Shown: positions 18,473-29,668, counted from the stretch's first letter. The stretch is DNA of 64,000 nt from Carnobacterium funditum DSM 5970 (GCF_000744185.1 NZ_JQLL01000001.1:1240001-1304000); one strand, 5' to 3'. A program made the numbers and translations. The notes: generated from the letters alone by a model not told the origin.

Positions 18473-19359
18473 GACCGGTTAACCGTTTCTTTGACCTTGT
18501 CTTTGTCCCGATGGGTAATATGAACCGGATACCCATCAGTTGTAATTTTTTGTCCAATACGTTCTGAAAGGGCGACTGAACGGTGTTTGCCACCTGTACA
18601 TCCTATTGCGATGGTAACATTATTTTTCCCTTCTTTTTTATAACCTGGTAAAACAATGTCTAACAATTCAGTGAATTTGCGATAGAAAATTTCAGTTTCA
18701 GGTTGTTTCATTACGTAATCATACACAGGCTTATCTACACCTGTTAAAGGTCTTAGACTATCAATATAATGAGGGTTTGGTAAAAAACGAACATCCATTA
18801 CTAGATCTGCATCAATCGGTAAACCATATTTAAAGCCAAATGAAACCAACTCAATACGGAACAAATCTGCTCCAGCTCGTTTATTAAATGTTGTTTGAAT
18901 TTCTTCTCTCAATTGACGAGGAGTTAAATTACTTGTATTAATAACTTTTTGAGCACGGCCTTTGATATCATTCAGTAATTCACGCTCTTTTTTAATTCCT
19001 TCAATTAAACGATCGTTCATTGCTAAAGGATGAGTCCGTCTTGTTTCTTTGTAACGAGAAACCAATTCTTCGTCGTCTGCCTCTAAAAACAATATTTTCG
19101 TGGTGATGAACGTTGTATTGTCCATACCTTCTAACGCCGTCACAATTTCATCAAAAAATTCACGCGCACGTAAATCAATGACCAAGGCAATTTTGGTTAA
19201 CTTGCCAGATTCTCTGACTAATTCCCAAAATTTCGGCAATAAACTAGGAGGCATATTATCTACACAGAAATAGCCCATATCTTCAAAACTTTGCATAGCT
19301 ACTGTTTTACCTGCGCCACTCATACCTGTAATAATGACTAATTGTAAATTTTCTACCAT
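18469..19359 (-). CDS. rapZ: RapZ/YvcJ nucleotide-binding protein
   Basis: A P-loop protein of 296 residues. The start [19 protein letters not shown] at 19359 is chosen because AAGGAGAG lies 8 bases upstream. Walker A is GMSGAGKT. The C-terminal domain has [15 protein letters not shown], the signature of this family. In E. coli RapZ guides decay of the GlmZ small RNA; in B. subtilis YvcJ binds and hydrolyses nucleotides and affects competence. It is the first gene of the rapZ-yvcK-whiA operon. Confidence 0.95.
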   Translation of the reverse strand: MVENLQLVIITGMSGAGKTVAMQSFEDMGYFCVDNMPPSLLPKFWELVRESGKLTKIALVIDLRAREFFDEIVTALEGMDNTTFITTKILFLEADDEELVSRYKETRRTHPLAMNDRLIEGIKKERELLNDIKGRAQKVINTSNLTPRQLREEIQTTFNKRAGADLFRIELVSFGFKYGLPIDADLVMDVRFLPNPHYIDSLRPLTGVDKPVYDYVMKQPETEIFYRKFTELLDIVLPGYKKEGKNNVTIAIGCTGGKHRSVALSERIGQKITTDGYPVHITHRDKDKVKETVNRS

Positions 19360-19471
19360 CCTTGGCACTCTCCTTCGAGTTCTCATTTTACAAGCCTTCG
19401 TTTAATTATAACATTCCGGGTGTGTCGTGTATAGTTAAGTTTAAAATTTGCTTAATTACTAACAGACAAAA

Positions 19472-19502
19472 GCCATGAGGAGCAAAAATGCTCACCATGG
19501 CT
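19472..19502 (-). terminator. Terminator after pgcA
   Basis: GCCATG and CATGGC, with GAGC/GCTC inside, form a stem just past the pgcA stop. The minus-strand tail is TTTTGTCTGTT, a moderate T-tract. Confidence 0.65.
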
Positions 19503-19514
19503 GCTGCAAAAAAA

Positions 19515-21242
19515 TTAGGCATTTACTACGATTTCAATTGTTGCTTCGAAATCTCCTAGCTTTCTATTTACTTCACTAGCAGAAGTTGCGAAAGATCCAA
19601 TATAGAATTTTATTTTTGGCTCTGTACCTGAAGGTCGAATAGCTAACCAACTGCCATCTACCATTTTATATTTCAATACATTAGATGAAGGCATATCAAT
19701 TGTCTCTTTTGTACCATCTCTATAAGTACGTTCTCTGGTTTTAAAGTCCTCCACACATTCCACACCAATTCCGGCAAATTCTCTTGGTGATTCTTTGCGG
19801 AATTTAGCAATTAACTCTTTTATTTTCCTAGCGCCTTCAATACCATCCATCGTCATAGAAATCGTTTTTTCTTTATAATGACCAAATTCATGGAAAATAT
19901 CTTGCAGACCATCATAAAGTGTTTTATCTTGCTCTTTATAAAAAGCTGCAACTTCAGCGATTAAAACAAGTGCTTGAATCGCGTCTTTATCACGAACAAA
20001 TGGTTTCACTAAGTAACCATAACTTTCTTCAAAACCGAATAGGAAGGTTTGACTTTTATCAGCTTCATATTGCTTGATTTTTTCTGCAATAAATTTAAAT
20101 CCGGTCAAGACGTCAACTATCTTCATTCCAAAGTGTTCTGTGATAGCTGTTGGCAACTCACTCGAAACAATTGATTTTAAGACGACGCCATTCTCTATTA
20201 ATTTTCCTGTTTCTTTCTGAACAGTTAACAAGTAATAAAGCATTAAGCTCGCAATTTGGTTGCCTGTTAAAACTTCATAATTGCCAACAGCTGTTTTAAC
20301 AGCTATTCCTAAGCGATCTGCATCAGGATCGGTTGCGACTAGAATATCTGCATCAATTTTTTTCCCTAATCGAAGAGCGTATTCAAATGCCGCTGGATCT
20401 TCAGGATTTGGCGATTTTACTGTAGAAAAATCAGGATCGGCCACAGCTTGTTCTGGAACAACTGTAATTCCTTTAAACCCTGCATTAGCCAATGCACGTT
20501 CTCCTAACATCTGACCTGCACCATGTAAAGGCGTGAAAACAAGTTTCATCTTATCACTCATTCGTTTAATCAATTCAGGATCGACACTCACTGCCTTCAC
20601 TTGCTCAAGATACAATTGATCCATGTCTTCGCCTAAAATAGTCAATAGTCCCTTAGATTGGAGTTCATCTTCTGACAATACAGCAACGGTTAAGCTATTC
20701 TCAACATTTCTCACGTATGAAGTCAACGCATCCGCTTCTTTTGGTGGCATTTGTCCTCCATCTTCGCCATATACCTTATAGCCATTATATGATGCTGGAT
20801 TGTGACTAGCTGTAATCATGATTCCAGCATAGGCATTTAACTGACGAACAGCAAAAGATAATTCTGGTGTAGGACGTAAACTTTCAAAAACAAACGCAGG
20901 AATATTATGAGCACCTAATGTTTTTGCAGCTTCCATGGCAAACTCTGGAGATTGATGTCTTGAATCATAAGCAATTGCGACACCACGTTTTTTTGTTTCT
21001 TCTCCTAAACTATCCATAAATAAGGCTAACCCCTCTGTAGCTTGACGAATCGTATATTGATTCATCCGGTTAATTCCAACGCCAATTATTCCGCGCATCC
21101 CAGCAGTACCAAATTCCAAGGGAGCATAGAACGCATCTTCTAACTTATGATTATCTCCTTTCAAAGTAAGTAATTCAGCCTTTAATGTTTCTTCTAACGG
21201 TTCATAATTGTCCCAAATTTCATATGTTTGTTCCCAAGTCAT
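19515..21242 (-). CDS. pgcA: Alpha-phosphoglucomutase (PgcA type)
   Basis: Interconverts glucose 6-phosphate and glucose 1-phosphate, feeding GalU and hence UDP-glucose for glycolipid and teichoic-acid synthesis. The 575-residue protein has the catalytic phosphoserine motif TASHNPASYNGYKVY, the metal loop DPDADR, the sugar-binding GFEESYGY and the phosphate-binding RPSGTEPKIKFY. It is monocistronic, with a terminator downstream and a promoter region containing a CcpA-like site. Confidence 0.97.
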   Translation of the reverse strand: MTWEQTYEIWDNYEPLEETLKAELLTLKGDNHKLEDAFYAPLEFGTAGMRGIIGVGINRMNQYTIRQATEGLALFMDSLGEETKKRGVAIAYDSRHQSPEFAMEAAKTLGAHNIPAFVFESLRPTPELSFAVRQLNAYAGIMITASHNPASYNGYKVYGEDGGQMPPKEADALTSYVRNVENSLTVAVLSEDELQSKGLLTILGEDMDQLYLEQVKAVSVDPELIKRMSDKMKLVFTPLHGAGQMLGERALANAGFKGITVVPEQAVADPDFSTVKSPNPEDPAAFEYALRLGKKIDADILVATDPDADRLGIAVKTAVGNYEVLTGNQIASLMLYYLLTVQKETGKLIENGVVLKSIVSSELPTAITEHFGMKIVDVLTGFKFIAEKIKQYEADKSQTFLFGFEESYGYLVKPFVRDKDAIQALVLIAEVAAFYKEQDKTLYDGLQDIFHEFGHYKEKTISMTMDGIEGARKIKELIAKFRKESPREFAGIGVECVEDFKTRERTYRDGTKETIDMPSSNVLKYKMVDGSWLAIRPSGTEPKIKFYIGSFATSASEVNRKLGDFEATIEIVVNA

Positions 21243-21267
21243 ATTTAATCATCCTTTGCTATTTGAT

Positions 21268-21299
21268 AAAAAACGTTTACATCACTCTTTTTGCAAGTA
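21268..21299 (-). promoter_or_regulatory. pgcA promoter region with cre-like site
   Basis: On the minus strand TGGTATACT forms an extended -10. About 12 bases downstream, ATGTAAACGTTTTTT (21282-21268) matches the CcpA cre consensus WTGNAANCGNWNNCW with one mismatch. That position suits roadblock repression by CcpA and HPr-Ser-P. Confidence 0.45.
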
Positions 21300-21347
21300 T
21301 ACCATTTTTCTCAGTTTCTTTCATTAAAAGTACATCGCAAAAAAAAA

Positions 21348-21376
21348 CAAGAGTCCAGGATTAACCCAGTCTCTTG
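21348..21376 (-). terminator. Terminator after trxB
   Basis: CAAGAG and CTCTTG arms with an inner CTGGG/CCTGG pairing are followed by nine T on the minus strand. Confidence 0.85.
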
Positions 21377-21392
21377 CTTTATTATCATTAAA

Positions 21393-22364
<972 letters not shown>

Positions 22365-22417
22365 TTAACTTCATTCAGTTTATCATTTATTTCTCTATTC
22401 TACACTGTATCATTAAA

Positions 22418-22450
22418 AACTTCCATTTATTTGCTTACTAAATGGAAGTT
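22418..22450 (-). terminator. Terminator after the TPR gene
   Basis: CTTCCATTTA and TAAATGGAAG form a 10-bp stem followed by TTTTT on the minus strand, starting 6 bases past the stop codon. Confidence 0.85.
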
Positions 22451-22455
22451 AATTT

Positions 22456-22887
22456 TTAAAATTCTTTTATTTCTATTTCGATGACTTGCTTCAAAGATTC
22501 TGCTTCATCAGAAAAATCACCATCTGGTTCAAGTTGCAAGTATTGGATTACTAATTCTAATGCTTTTTCTAACTCATCTAAAAATGCATAATTATTGGCT
22601 TGAAAATAGTAAGCTTCAGGAAAAATATCTCCATCACTACGAATTAAATCCTCTAATATTTCCATTGATTCTGCAAATTCACCTGTCTGTTGGTAGCAAA
22701 TAGCTAACTGGCAAAGAGCGAAAACTCTTTCTTCTTCAGTTTTACTCAACGTGCTTGCACGTAGGAGGTACTCTTTAGCCTTTGCCATATCATTTTTTTG
22801 AAAAGCTTTAATTCCTCTTTGAAAATAAAAGTCGCTAGTTGGAATAAATGGTATGATTGTAGCTGTTTCATTTTCCCCATCTGACAT
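22456..22887 (-). CDS. Tetratricopeptide-repeat protein
   Basis: A 143-residue soluble protein made mainly of TPR helix pairs. Examples are DFYFQRGIKAFQKNDMAKAKEYLLRA, RVFALCQLAICYQQTGEFAESMEIL and PEAYYFQANNYAFLDELEKALELV. TPR arrays mediate protein contacts; the partner is unknown. It ends in an acidic EIEIKEF. An AGGGGG ribosome site precedes the ATG. Small TPR proteins are common beside trxB in Lactobacillales. No specific function is claimed. Confidence 0.8.
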   Translation of the reverse strand: MSDGENETATIIPFIPTSDFYFQRGIKAFQKNDMAKAKEYLLRASTLSKTEEERVFALCQLAICYQQTGEFAESMEILEDLIRSDGDIFPEAYYFQANNYAFLDELEKALELVIQYLQLEPDGDFSDEAESLKQVIEIEIKEF

Positions 22888-22999
22888 GTGGCTTCCCCCT
22901 TTTTATTGCACTTTATTTTGATAAACAAGTATAGCACAGACGCTCTTGATTTGATATACCTCCCTATGTTCTTCAATAGGATTATTTTCAATAAAAAAA

Positions 23000-23041
23000 G
23001 CGTTCCATCGCACCACCTAAAATGGTGAGCGGCTTCTCGCT
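23000..23041 (-). terminator. Terminator after galU
   Basis: AGCG and CGCT outer arms with an inner CACC/GGTG hairpin are followed by seven T on the minus strand (22999-22993). Confidence 0.75.
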
Positions 23042-23066
23042 AATTTATTTTTGTTCAGATAAATGA

Positions 23067-23957
23067 TTATTTTTTTTCGTTTTCTTCAAGTTTTTGTCCT
23101 AATTTAATGATGTATTCACGTAAAGCATCTTTTACTTCGTTGTGTTTTAAACCATACTGAATACTAGTTTTCAGGAATCCAAACTTATCCCCCACATCAA
23201 AACGTTGTCCTTTAAATTCATGTGCAAAAACACGTTGCGTTTTATTTAAAGTATCAATAGCATCAGTTAATTGAATCTCTCCACCAGCACCAGGTTCTTG
23301 TTTTTCTAAAATATCGAAAATTTCAGGAGTCAACAAGTAACGTCCAATAATAGCTAAATCACTGGGTGCATCTTCTGGCTTAGGCTTTTCCACAAAACTA
23401 CGTACATTATAAGTTGTTTCATCTACTTGTCCTTCAGGATCAATAATGCCGTATTTATAAGTATCTTCATGTGGGACTTTCATTACTGCTATATTAGAAG
23501 CATGAGTTTTATCGTAACCATTGATCAATTGTTTTGTCAAAGGAACTTCGTCTTCCATCAAATCATCCCCGAGCATAACCACAAATGGTTCATTCCCAAT
23601 AAATGCTTTAGCTTGTAAAACAGCATGACCTAGTCCTTTGGGATAAGATTGACGAACGAAAAACAAATTCAAACCTGTCGTTTCTTCAACCAACTCTAAA
23701 AGAGCGAGCTTATCTTTGGCTCTCAAATTTTCTTCTAATTCTGGATTTGAATCAAAGTGATCCTCAATTGGACGCTTACTTTTCCCAGTTACAATTAAAA
23801 TATCTTCAATCCCCGAATTAATTGCTTCTTCTACGATAAACTGAATGGTTGGTTTATCAACGATTGGCAGCATCTCTTTTGCCATCGCTTTTGTAGCAGG
23901 TAAAAAACGTGTGCCCAAGCCTGCAGCTGGAATGACCGCTTTACGAACTTTTTGCAT
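23067..23957 (-). CDS. galU: UTP-glucose-1-phosphate uridylyltransferase
   Basis: Makes UDP-glucose from glucose 1-phosphate and UTP. At 296 residues it is full length, with the nucleotidyltransferase start [22 protein letters not shown], the metal-binding MLGDDLM, and [22 protein letters not shown]-glucose is used for glycolipid anchors and teichoic-acid glycosylation. It follows gpsA by 45 bases, probably in one operon with hprK-lgt-gpsA. Confidence 0.96.
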   Translation of the reverse strand: MQKVRKAVIPAAGLGTRFLPATKAMAKEMLPIVDKPTIQFIVEEAINSGIEDILIVTGKSKRPIEDHFDSNPELEENLRAKDKLALLELVEETTGLNLFFVRQSYPKGLGHAVLQAKAFIGNEPFVVMLGDDLMEDEVPLTKQLINGYDKTHASNIAVMKVPHEDTYKYGIIDPEGQVDETTYNVRSFVEKPKPEDAPSDLAIIGRYLLTPEIFDILEKQEPGAGGEIQLTDAIDTLNKTQRVFAHEFKGQRFDVGDKFGFLKTSIQYGLKHNEVKDALREYIIKLGQKLEENEKK

Positions 23958-24002
23958 TTTTATTTTCCTCCAATACTTTGTTTTCTGTAATCCATGTACT
24001 TA

Positions 24003-25010
24003 CTAGTAACTTTCTGATTTCCCATCGCGTTTCATTAAGGAATCGACAGCCTCTTTAACGTTTGCTTCATTATACAACACCTCATAAATTACTGCAGTAA
24101 TTGGCATTTCAATTTCTTTTTCTTTTGCTAATTCATATACCGCTTTAGTCGTCGTAATCCCCTCAGCAACCATCTCCATGTGGTCTAAGACTTCCGTTAC
24201 CGTCATGCCTTTTCCTAAGAAATTACCTGCTTGCCAATTACGCGAATGCACACTAGTACACGTCACAATCAAATCGCCAACCCCACTTAGACCAATAAAC
24301 GTTAATGGATCCGCTCCAAAAGCTACACCTAAACGACTGATTTCTGCCAATCCTCTAGTCATTAAGGCTGCTTTAGCATTATCTCCATAGCCTAAACCGT
24401 GGAGAGCGCCCGCTCCAAGAGCGATAATATTTTTCAAGGCCGCTCCAAGTTCTACTCCAATAATATCTTTATTGGTATACACTCTAAAATAATCATTCAT
24501 AAATAATTGTTGAACAAAAGTAGCCGTTTCTATATCGGATGATGCTGCAGTAATAGTGGTTAAATCCTTTACGGCTACTTCTTCTGCATGACTAGGTCCA
24601 GACAAGGCAACCACGGCTTTACGTTTATTCTTAGAAATTTCTTCTTCTAGAATAATTGAAATACGCTTATGCGTTTCTTGTTCTAGACCTTTACTAGCAT
24701 GAATGATAACTACAGGATTTTTCAAGGTAGCTTCTACCTTTCTAGCTACTTCGCGAATAGCTTTCGTTGGAACAACAAATAAAACAGCATCGACTGAATC
24801 TAAGACTTCTGCTAAATCAGTAGAGGCTTTTATTTTTTTTGAAAGCATCACTTTTGGCAAATAATGCTTATTTGTATGGTATTGATTGATTTCGTCCACT
24901 TGCTCCTGGCTATGACTCCACAAATGAACCTCGTGTCCATTTTCTTCAAGAACCATTGACAAAGCTGTTCCCCATGAGCCAGCACCCAATAGCGCAATTT
25001 TATTCAACAT
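24003..25010 (-). CDS. gpsA: Glycerol-3-phosphate dehydrogenase [NAD(P)+]
   Basis: Reduces dihydroxyacetone phosphate to sn-glycerol 3-phosphate for phospholipid and lipoteichoic-acid synthesis. The 335-residue protein has the Rossmann start [15 protein letters not shown], the catalytic Lys in [27 protein letters not shown], and [16 protein letters not shown]. It lies between lgt and galU, all in one orientation, a set devoted to envelope precursors. Confidence 0.97.
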   Translation of the reverse strand: MLNKIALLGAGSWGTALSMVLEENGHEVHLWSHSQEQVDEINQYHTNKHYLPKVMLSKKIKASTDLAEVLDSVDAVLFVVPTKAIREVARKVEATLKNPVVIIHASKGLEQETHKRISIILEEEISKNKRKAVVALSGPSHAEEVAVKDLTTITAASSDIETATFVQQLFMNDYFRVYTNKDIIGVELGAALKNIIALGAGALHGLGYGDNAKAALMTRGLAEISRLGVAFGADPLTFIGLSGVGDLIVTCTSVHSRNWQAGNFLGKGMTVTEVLDHMEMVAEGITTTKAVYELAKEKEIEMPITAVIYEVLYNEANVKEAVDSLMKRDGKSESY

Positions 25011-25095
25011 GTTATTTCGTCACTCCTTGTCATGATTTCAATGTCTTTATTCTCTATTCGTTAGTTTTAAGATATCTTGGTTGTGATGATCAAAT

Positions 25096-25953
25096 TCAGT
25101 TGATTTGAGTGATTTTTTTCTCTTCGTCTGCAGTTAACCCCTCTAGATAATAAGGAACTGGAGGATAGTCTCTTCTTCTCGTTGCCCAGATAATCAGTGC
25201 AGCTATGAATAAAACAACTGATAATGCTTGGGATACACGCAACCAATCCACTAACCATAAACTATCTGTTCTTAGTCCTTCAATAAAGAAACGTCCAAAT
25301 GAATACCACAAAACATAAGTTAAGGCTACTTCGCCACGACGCAATAAGGATTTACGATTTCGCAATAAGACAATCAATACAAATCCAGTTAAACTCCAAA
25401 GAGATTCATAAAGAAAAGTCGGGTGATAATAAACACCATTGATATTCATTTGATTAATAATGAATTCGGGCAAATAAAGATTTTCTAAAAAGTTTCTTGT
25501 AACTTCTCCACCATGTGCTTCTTGGTTAATAAAGTTTCCCCAACGTCCCATCGCTTGTGCTAACAAGACATTAGGTGCAAGAACATCTAGCATCAACCAA
25601 ATAGGGATACCATGCTTTTTAGTGTACCAATAAACCGTTAGACCTCCAGCAATCAATCCACCATATATAGCAATTCCACCATTCCAGATGGCCATTATTT
25701 CGCCTGGATTTTGCAAGTAATACTCTAATTCAAAGATAACGTAGTATAAACGTGCCCCGATAAAAGCGATGGGTAGCGACCAAAGAGCCATATCAATGAC
25801 ATGATCTCCTTCAATCCCGCGTTTTTTTGCTTCGCGCATGCTTAAAAATATGGCTACAAAAATAGCAGAAGCAATAATAACTCCATACCAATAAACTTCA
25901 AGAGGCCCCAATGAAAATGCAATAGGGTTGATTGCACTGAATAAAAAGTTCAT
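25096..25953 (-). CDS. lgt: Prolipoprotein diacylglyceryl transferase
   Basis: An integral membrane enzyme that moves diacylglycerol from phosphatidylglycerol to the lipobox cysteine of prolipoproteins such as the PstS protein in this window. The 285-residue protein has seven or so hydrophobic segments and the Lgt signature MGRWGNFINQEAHGG with its essential Arg. It lies 16 bases after hprK, the order usual in Firmicutes (hprK-lgt). Confidence 0.97.
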   Translation of the reverse strand: MNFLFSAINPIAFSLGPLEVYWYGVIIASAIFVAIFLSMREAKKRGIEGDHVIDMALWSLPIAFIGARLYYVIFELEYYLQNPGEIMAIWNGGIAIYGGLIAGGLTVYWYTKKHGIPIWLMLDVLAPNVLLAQAMGRWGNFINQEAHGGEVTRNFLENLYLPEFIINQMNINGVYYHPTFLYESLWSLTGFVLIVLLRNRKSLLRRGEVALTYVLWYSFGRFFIEGLRTDSLWLVDWLRVSQALSVVLFIAALIIWATRRRDYPPVPYYLEGLTADEEKKITQIN

Positions 25954-25969
25954 CTTCTAATCTCCTTTT

Positions 25970-26905
25970 TTAAGCTTCTCCAGAATTGCTTTTGATTAAT
26001 TTTTCAAGATTTCTTTCAAATGTTTCAGTTGCATTATATCCCATTTGTTTGGCTCTATAATTCATAGCAGCTGATTCAATAATGACCGCTAAATTACGTC
26101 CAGTTTTAACCGGTATAGAAATCAAAGGAACATCAACATTAGAAATTCTTCTTTTCCCATCAGAGGATCCCAGACGGTCAAATTTAGTATGTTTATCCCA
26201 TAATTCCAAGTTAACAATTAGATTAACCGCTTTACTTAGTCGGATGGCTCCTACTCCAAATAAATTAGCCACATCGATAATGCCAATTCCACGAATCTCA
26301 ATTAGATTACGTAAAATTTCAGGCGGCTCACCAATTAAACGGTTTTCTCCAACCACGTGAAGTTCAACTCGATCATCTGCTACTAAACGATGACCTCTTT
26401 GAATGAGTTCTAAAGCTGTTTCACTTTTCCCTACACCACTGTCCCCAGTAATCATGACACCCATTCCGTAGATATCGATTAACACACCATGAACGGATTC
26501 TCTTTCAGCTAACCGTTCTTCTAAAAAATTCGTGACATTACTAGCTAGACGAGTAGTAGCATACGTTGATGACAATAATGGGATTTCTTTTTCAGTTGTC
26601 GCTTGAATCAATTCTTTAGGTAATGTCAAATTACGTGAAACTAAAAAAGCAGGTGTATCTGGCTGACACATCCGTCGAAAAACCATTAACCGCTCATCAC
26701 TAGACATGCGTTCTGAAAATGAAATTTCTGTTCTGCCGAATAGTTGCAGGCGCTCTTGCGGGTAATAGTTAAAATAGCCTGTCAATTCCAAACCTGGTCT
26801 TGAAAGGTCAGTTGTCTGGATTGTTCTGTTTAAAAATTCCTCTCCATTATGTACAACTAACTTAAGAGAGTCCACTAATTCTTTTACTGTTACACTATTA
26901 GTCAT
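25970..26905 (-). CDS. hprK: HPr kinase/phosphorylase
   Basis: Phosphorylates HPr at Ser46 when glycolytic intermediates are high and dephosphorylates it otherwise. HPr-Ser-P with CcpA drives carbon catabolite repression, and HPr-Ser-P slows PTS uptake. The 311-residue protein has the P-loop GDSGVGKSE and the family motif EIRGIGIIDVANLFG. A TGGTAAAAT extended -10 lies about 85 bases upstream. It heads hprK-lgt-gpsA-galU. Confidence 0.97.
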   Translation of the reverse strand: MTNSVTVKELVDSLKLVVHNGEEFLNRTIQTTDLSRPGLELTGYFNYYPQERLQLFGRTEISFSERMSSDERLMVFRRMCQPDTPAFLVSRNLTLPKELIQATTEKEIPLLSSTYATTRLASNVTNFLEERLAERESVHGVLIDIYGMGVMITGDSGVGKSETALELIQRGHRLVADDRVELHVVGENRLIGEPPEILRNLIEIRGIGIIDVANLFGVGAIRLSKAVNLIVNLELWDKHTKFDRLGSSDGKRRISNVDVPLISIPVKTGRNLAVIIESAAMNYRAKQMGYNATETFERNLEKLIKSNSGEA

Positions 26906-27094
26906 ACTTTATTCTCCTTTGAGCTCCATTTAGCTGGTTGCTATTATTTATAAGTTGATTGATTTAAAAAAAGTTGCTTACATTTCCTATTTTACCATTT
27001 TAAACTAGGCTATTAAAGAGAATCACACTTTTTTTGTATGAATACTGTTACTATTGCTTAAATTTAGTTTCTTTTTGTGTGTTTTACAAAAAAA

Positions 27095-27128
27095 CAGTAT
27101 GCATAGACTAATTCGTCATACACATACC
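27095..27128 (-). terminator. Terminator after the yvlD-like gene
   Basis: Arms GTATG and CATAC with an inner GAC/GTC pairing are followed by seven T on the minus strand, 22 bases beyond the stop. Confidence 0.7.
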
Positions 27129-27150
27129 GCAAAACACATTGTTCTATTTA

Positions 27151-27501
27151 CTATCTATTTACAACTATTCTGCTACTAATAAATGTATTTACAAATGACA
27201 GAATAATTGCAATTAAAATAGTTGTTCCAAATGTCCTGAATTGAAACCCTGGACCCACAATTAGAGAGGTTAAACTTAGCATGCTCGCATTTATAACAAT
27301 ACTGAACAGACCTAAAGTGAGTATTGTTATTGGTAAAGACAAGAGAAATAAAATTGGTTTAACTGCCATATTTAATACAGAAAGGACTAAACTTGCTACT
27401 AACGCAATCCAGATATTCGCTACGTAAAAAGAATTTTGGAAAAGCCCTGATAAAGCTAAGAAAATCAGTGCATTAACGACAATTACTTGCCAATATTTCA
27501 C
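27151..27501 (-). CDS. YvlD-like phage-holin-4 family membrane protein
   Basis: A 116-residue protein with four hydrophobic helices, of the YvlD/phage_holin_4_2 family; despite the name these are housekeeping membrane proteins, not phage genes. It starts with GTG, which shares a base with the upstream TAG stop (TAGTG), so the two are coupled. Its place as third gene of a DUF4097-PspC-YvlD operon points to envelope-stress adaptation. The molecular role is unknown. Confidence 0.85.
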   Translation of the reverse strand: MKYWQVIVVNALIFLALSGLFQNSFYVANIWIALVASLVLSVLNMAVKPILFLLSLPITILTLGLFSIVINASMLSLTSLIVGPGFQFRTFGTTILIAIILSFVNTFISSRIVVNR

Positions 27502-27809
27502 TAGAAGTCACTCCAGTCATTATGGGTTCCTTTCTTCTCTTCGTTTACCTTTTCAGCTTCTTTACGGGATTTATTCTCACTTTCCGTTCCATTAAATCCT
27601 CTATGCCAATCAGATTTTTCTGACCCTGGAGCCTCCGGCATAATTAATGCCAAGATAATATATAAAATAATAGGCGAGCCTACCCCAAAAACAATAGCAA
27701 TGGAGTATAGGATACGCAAGATACTAGGATCAAAATCGAAATATTCTGCAATTCCACCTAAAACGCCACTGACTACCTTATTATTTTTTGATTTTGTTAA
27801 TTTTTTCAT
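27501..27809 (-). CDS. PspC-domain protein (YvlC-like)
   Basis: A 102-residue protein. It begins MKKLTKSKNNKVVSGVLGGIAEYFDFDPSILRI, the PspC domain with its conserved GVLGGIAEYF, then one transmembrane helix (about 35-58) and a charged tail. PspC proteins take part in phage-shock or Lia-type envelope stress responses. It sits between the DUF4097 and YvlD-like genes, overlapping the latter by one base. Confidence 0.88.
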   Translation of the reverse strand: MKKLTKSKNNKVVSGVLGGIAEYFDFDPSILRILYSIAIVFGVGSPIILYIILALIMPEAPGSEKSDWHRGFNGTESENKSRKEAEKVNEEKKGTHNDWSDF

Positions 27810-27860
27810 TTTCTAATCACCCTTTCAAAATATTTCAATGAGCCTATCCATAAATAACCG

Positions 27861-29441
27861 TTATTCTGTTTTACTTTTTTCATTATCTTTTAAGAATATA
27901 TTTCCAGTCGTTGTGCTAACTGTTAATATTACAGGATTACCATCATTTTGTCTTCTAAATTCAAGTAATTGATTGGTGCGATCTTTTTTCTCTTTGATTA
28001 TTTCTGTTTTTTCCATTCGATTTTGAATGGTGCCTAAGTTACTTTTTGCATTTCCTTCTATACTTAATTCTTTTGGAACAGAAACTTTAACTGCACCATT
28101 GACGGATGAAGCTTCTAAATGCTGCAAGTCTGTATTCAAGACAGTAACCTTAACCGTGCCATTAACTGTTGATAAATCAACACCGTTAAAACCTCCTTGA
28201 GCCACAATACCACCATTAATACTGTTAACAATTAGATCTCTTGTAGTGCTATCTACAAGAGATACTTTTCCATTTACGCCTTCTGTTTCAATCATCGTAG
28301 CTTTTACTTTTTCAAAACACATGTCACCATTTGTGCATTTAACGTAAATATCTTCACCTTCAAACTCTTCTATTCTCACGTTTCCATTTAATAGCTTGAT
28401 AGCTGTGTGATCATATACTCTTTCAGGTAAATAAAAAGTCATATCGCAACGAATACGTTTGTTTGGAATATGAAACAAGATTTTTTCTTCTGTTACATCA
28501 ATTGTACTACGCTTTGAGAATGCTTCAAAAGGACTATCAGAATCAAGTTTTCCATAAATTTTAATCTCTGTTTCAACTTTGATATCTTCACCTTTCCAAG
28601 TTTTAAAAAGAACATCACCATTGGCTACTTTCACATCAATAATAGACGCCATCGAATTAGGATAACTAAATTCGTGTGTGAATTTCGTAGAAGCTAATCC
28701 TGGAACACGCACATTAACATCTTTCCAATCCATATTTTCCATTACTGAAGAAAAAGTATTCTTCATTAACTTACCAAATTGATTTCCTGCTTCTGTCATT
28801 TTTCCGCCAACTTGATTGATTGTGTCATTGGCTACATCTTTCCAATCATCTGGAATTTCAAATTTTTCAATGAGTTGTTTTTTTTGAGATCCCCATTGTT
28901 TTTGTTTAACGATACGTAACTGTTCCATTAATGTTACTCTATCTTCTTCGAGATCAGTTAATTGAGCCTCATACTCTTCTATCTCATGACTTAACTGCTT
29001 TAACTCAGGTTCTTTTTCAGCGTCTAGTTCGTCTAAATCTTCCAATGTTTCTAATACATTTAGCTTTTCATTTGCTTTATTTAGTTGATTTCTAATTGCT
29101 CTAATTTCACTATCTTTTTCATCTAATTGAACAGAATAGCTTGACGCTTCGTTAGCAAGTTTTTCTAATATTGCTTCTAATTGTTCTTGGTCTTTCTTTT
29201 GTTCTTCTTTGTATTCATCGTATTCTTCTTGTTCTTGCTCAGTCTCTTGTTCACTTATTTTTTCTACGTGTGGAGACTCGATAGGTTCTTGAGTAAACGA
29301 CTGGTCTTGAACTGTTGTTTGATCTCTTTTAACTGCTTCTTTACTATCTTTTTTAGCACTGTTTTCAAGCAAAACCAGAGCTTCTTCTGTTGAAATGATG
29401 TCTTGTTTTACTAATTCTAGGATTCTTTCTCTTTCTTTCAT
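27861..29441 (-). CDS. DUF4097-family protein with coiled coil (YvlB-like)
   Basis: A 526-residue protein starting MKERERILELVKQDIISTEEALVLLE at 29441, after AAGGAGGG. The N-terminus is a short SHOCT-like helix pair. Next come a very acidic stretch rich in E and Q (about 45-90), a long coiled coil (about 80-190), and a C-terminal DUF4097 beta-helix-like domain with repeating NGxVxV strands (about 260-520). No membrane segment or signal is visible. Its operon partners are a PspC and a YvlD-like protein, as in B. subtilis yvlBCD, so a part in envelope stress is likely. Confidence 0.85.
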   Translation of the reverse strand: MKERERILELVKQDIISTEEALVLLENSAKKDSKEAVKRDQTTVQDQSFTQEPIESPHVEKISEQETEQEQEEYDEYKEEQKKDQEQLEAILEKLANEASSYSVQLDEKDSEIRAIRNQLNKANEKLNVLETLEDLDELDAEKEPELKQLSHEIEEYEAQLTDLEEDRVTLMEQLRIVKQKQWGSQKKQLIEKFEIPDDWKDVANDTINQVGGKMTEAGNQFGKLMKNTFSSVMENMDWKDVNVRVPGLASTKFTHEFSYPNSMASIIDVKVANGDVLFKTWKGEDIKVETEIKIYGKLDSDSPFEAFSKRSTIDVTEEKILFHIPNKRIRCDMTFYLPERVYDHTAIKLLNGNVRIEEFEGEDIYVKCTNGDMCFEKVKATMIETEGVNGKVSLVDSTTRDLIVNSINGGIVAQGGFNGVDLSTVNGTVKVTVLNTDLQHLEASSVNGAVKVSVPKELSIEGNAKSNLGTIQNRMEKTEIIKEKKDRTNQLLEFRRQNDGNPVILTVSTTTGNIFLKDNEKSKTE

Positions 29442-29523
29442 GATACTATCCCTCCTTGGAATATTCCATCTATCTAGTAATTGTTCAAGCAATAGGTTGT
29501 TAGCTATTCTTTCTTATATTTCT

Positions 29524-29591
29524 ATTATGCTTTACTAAACGGGTTTTGTCATAGGACTTTAGAACGATTTCCATATGGTTACTTAGACTGA
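29524..29591 (-). promoter_or_regulatory. Promoter of the yvlBCD-like operon with a possible LiaR/CesR-type box
   Basis: On the minus strand ATGACA (29552-29547) and CATAAT (29529-29524) are 17 bases apart. Upstream at 29591-29577 is TCAGTCTAAGTAACC, which resembles boxes bound by LiaR/CesR response regulators in Lactobacillales; the likeness is from memory and unverified. Confidence 0.45.
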
Positions 29592-29668
29592 ATCTTTTCT
29601 TATTACACTCATCTTTATTTTAACACGAACACAAAAACAGCGTTAGTGAAACACTATGAAATAAAAAA

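Noticed and set aside
27151-27501. Prophage holin
   Set aside because: The phage-holin-4 label is historical. The gene is coupled to a PspC gene in a housekeeping operon and no phage genes are nearby.
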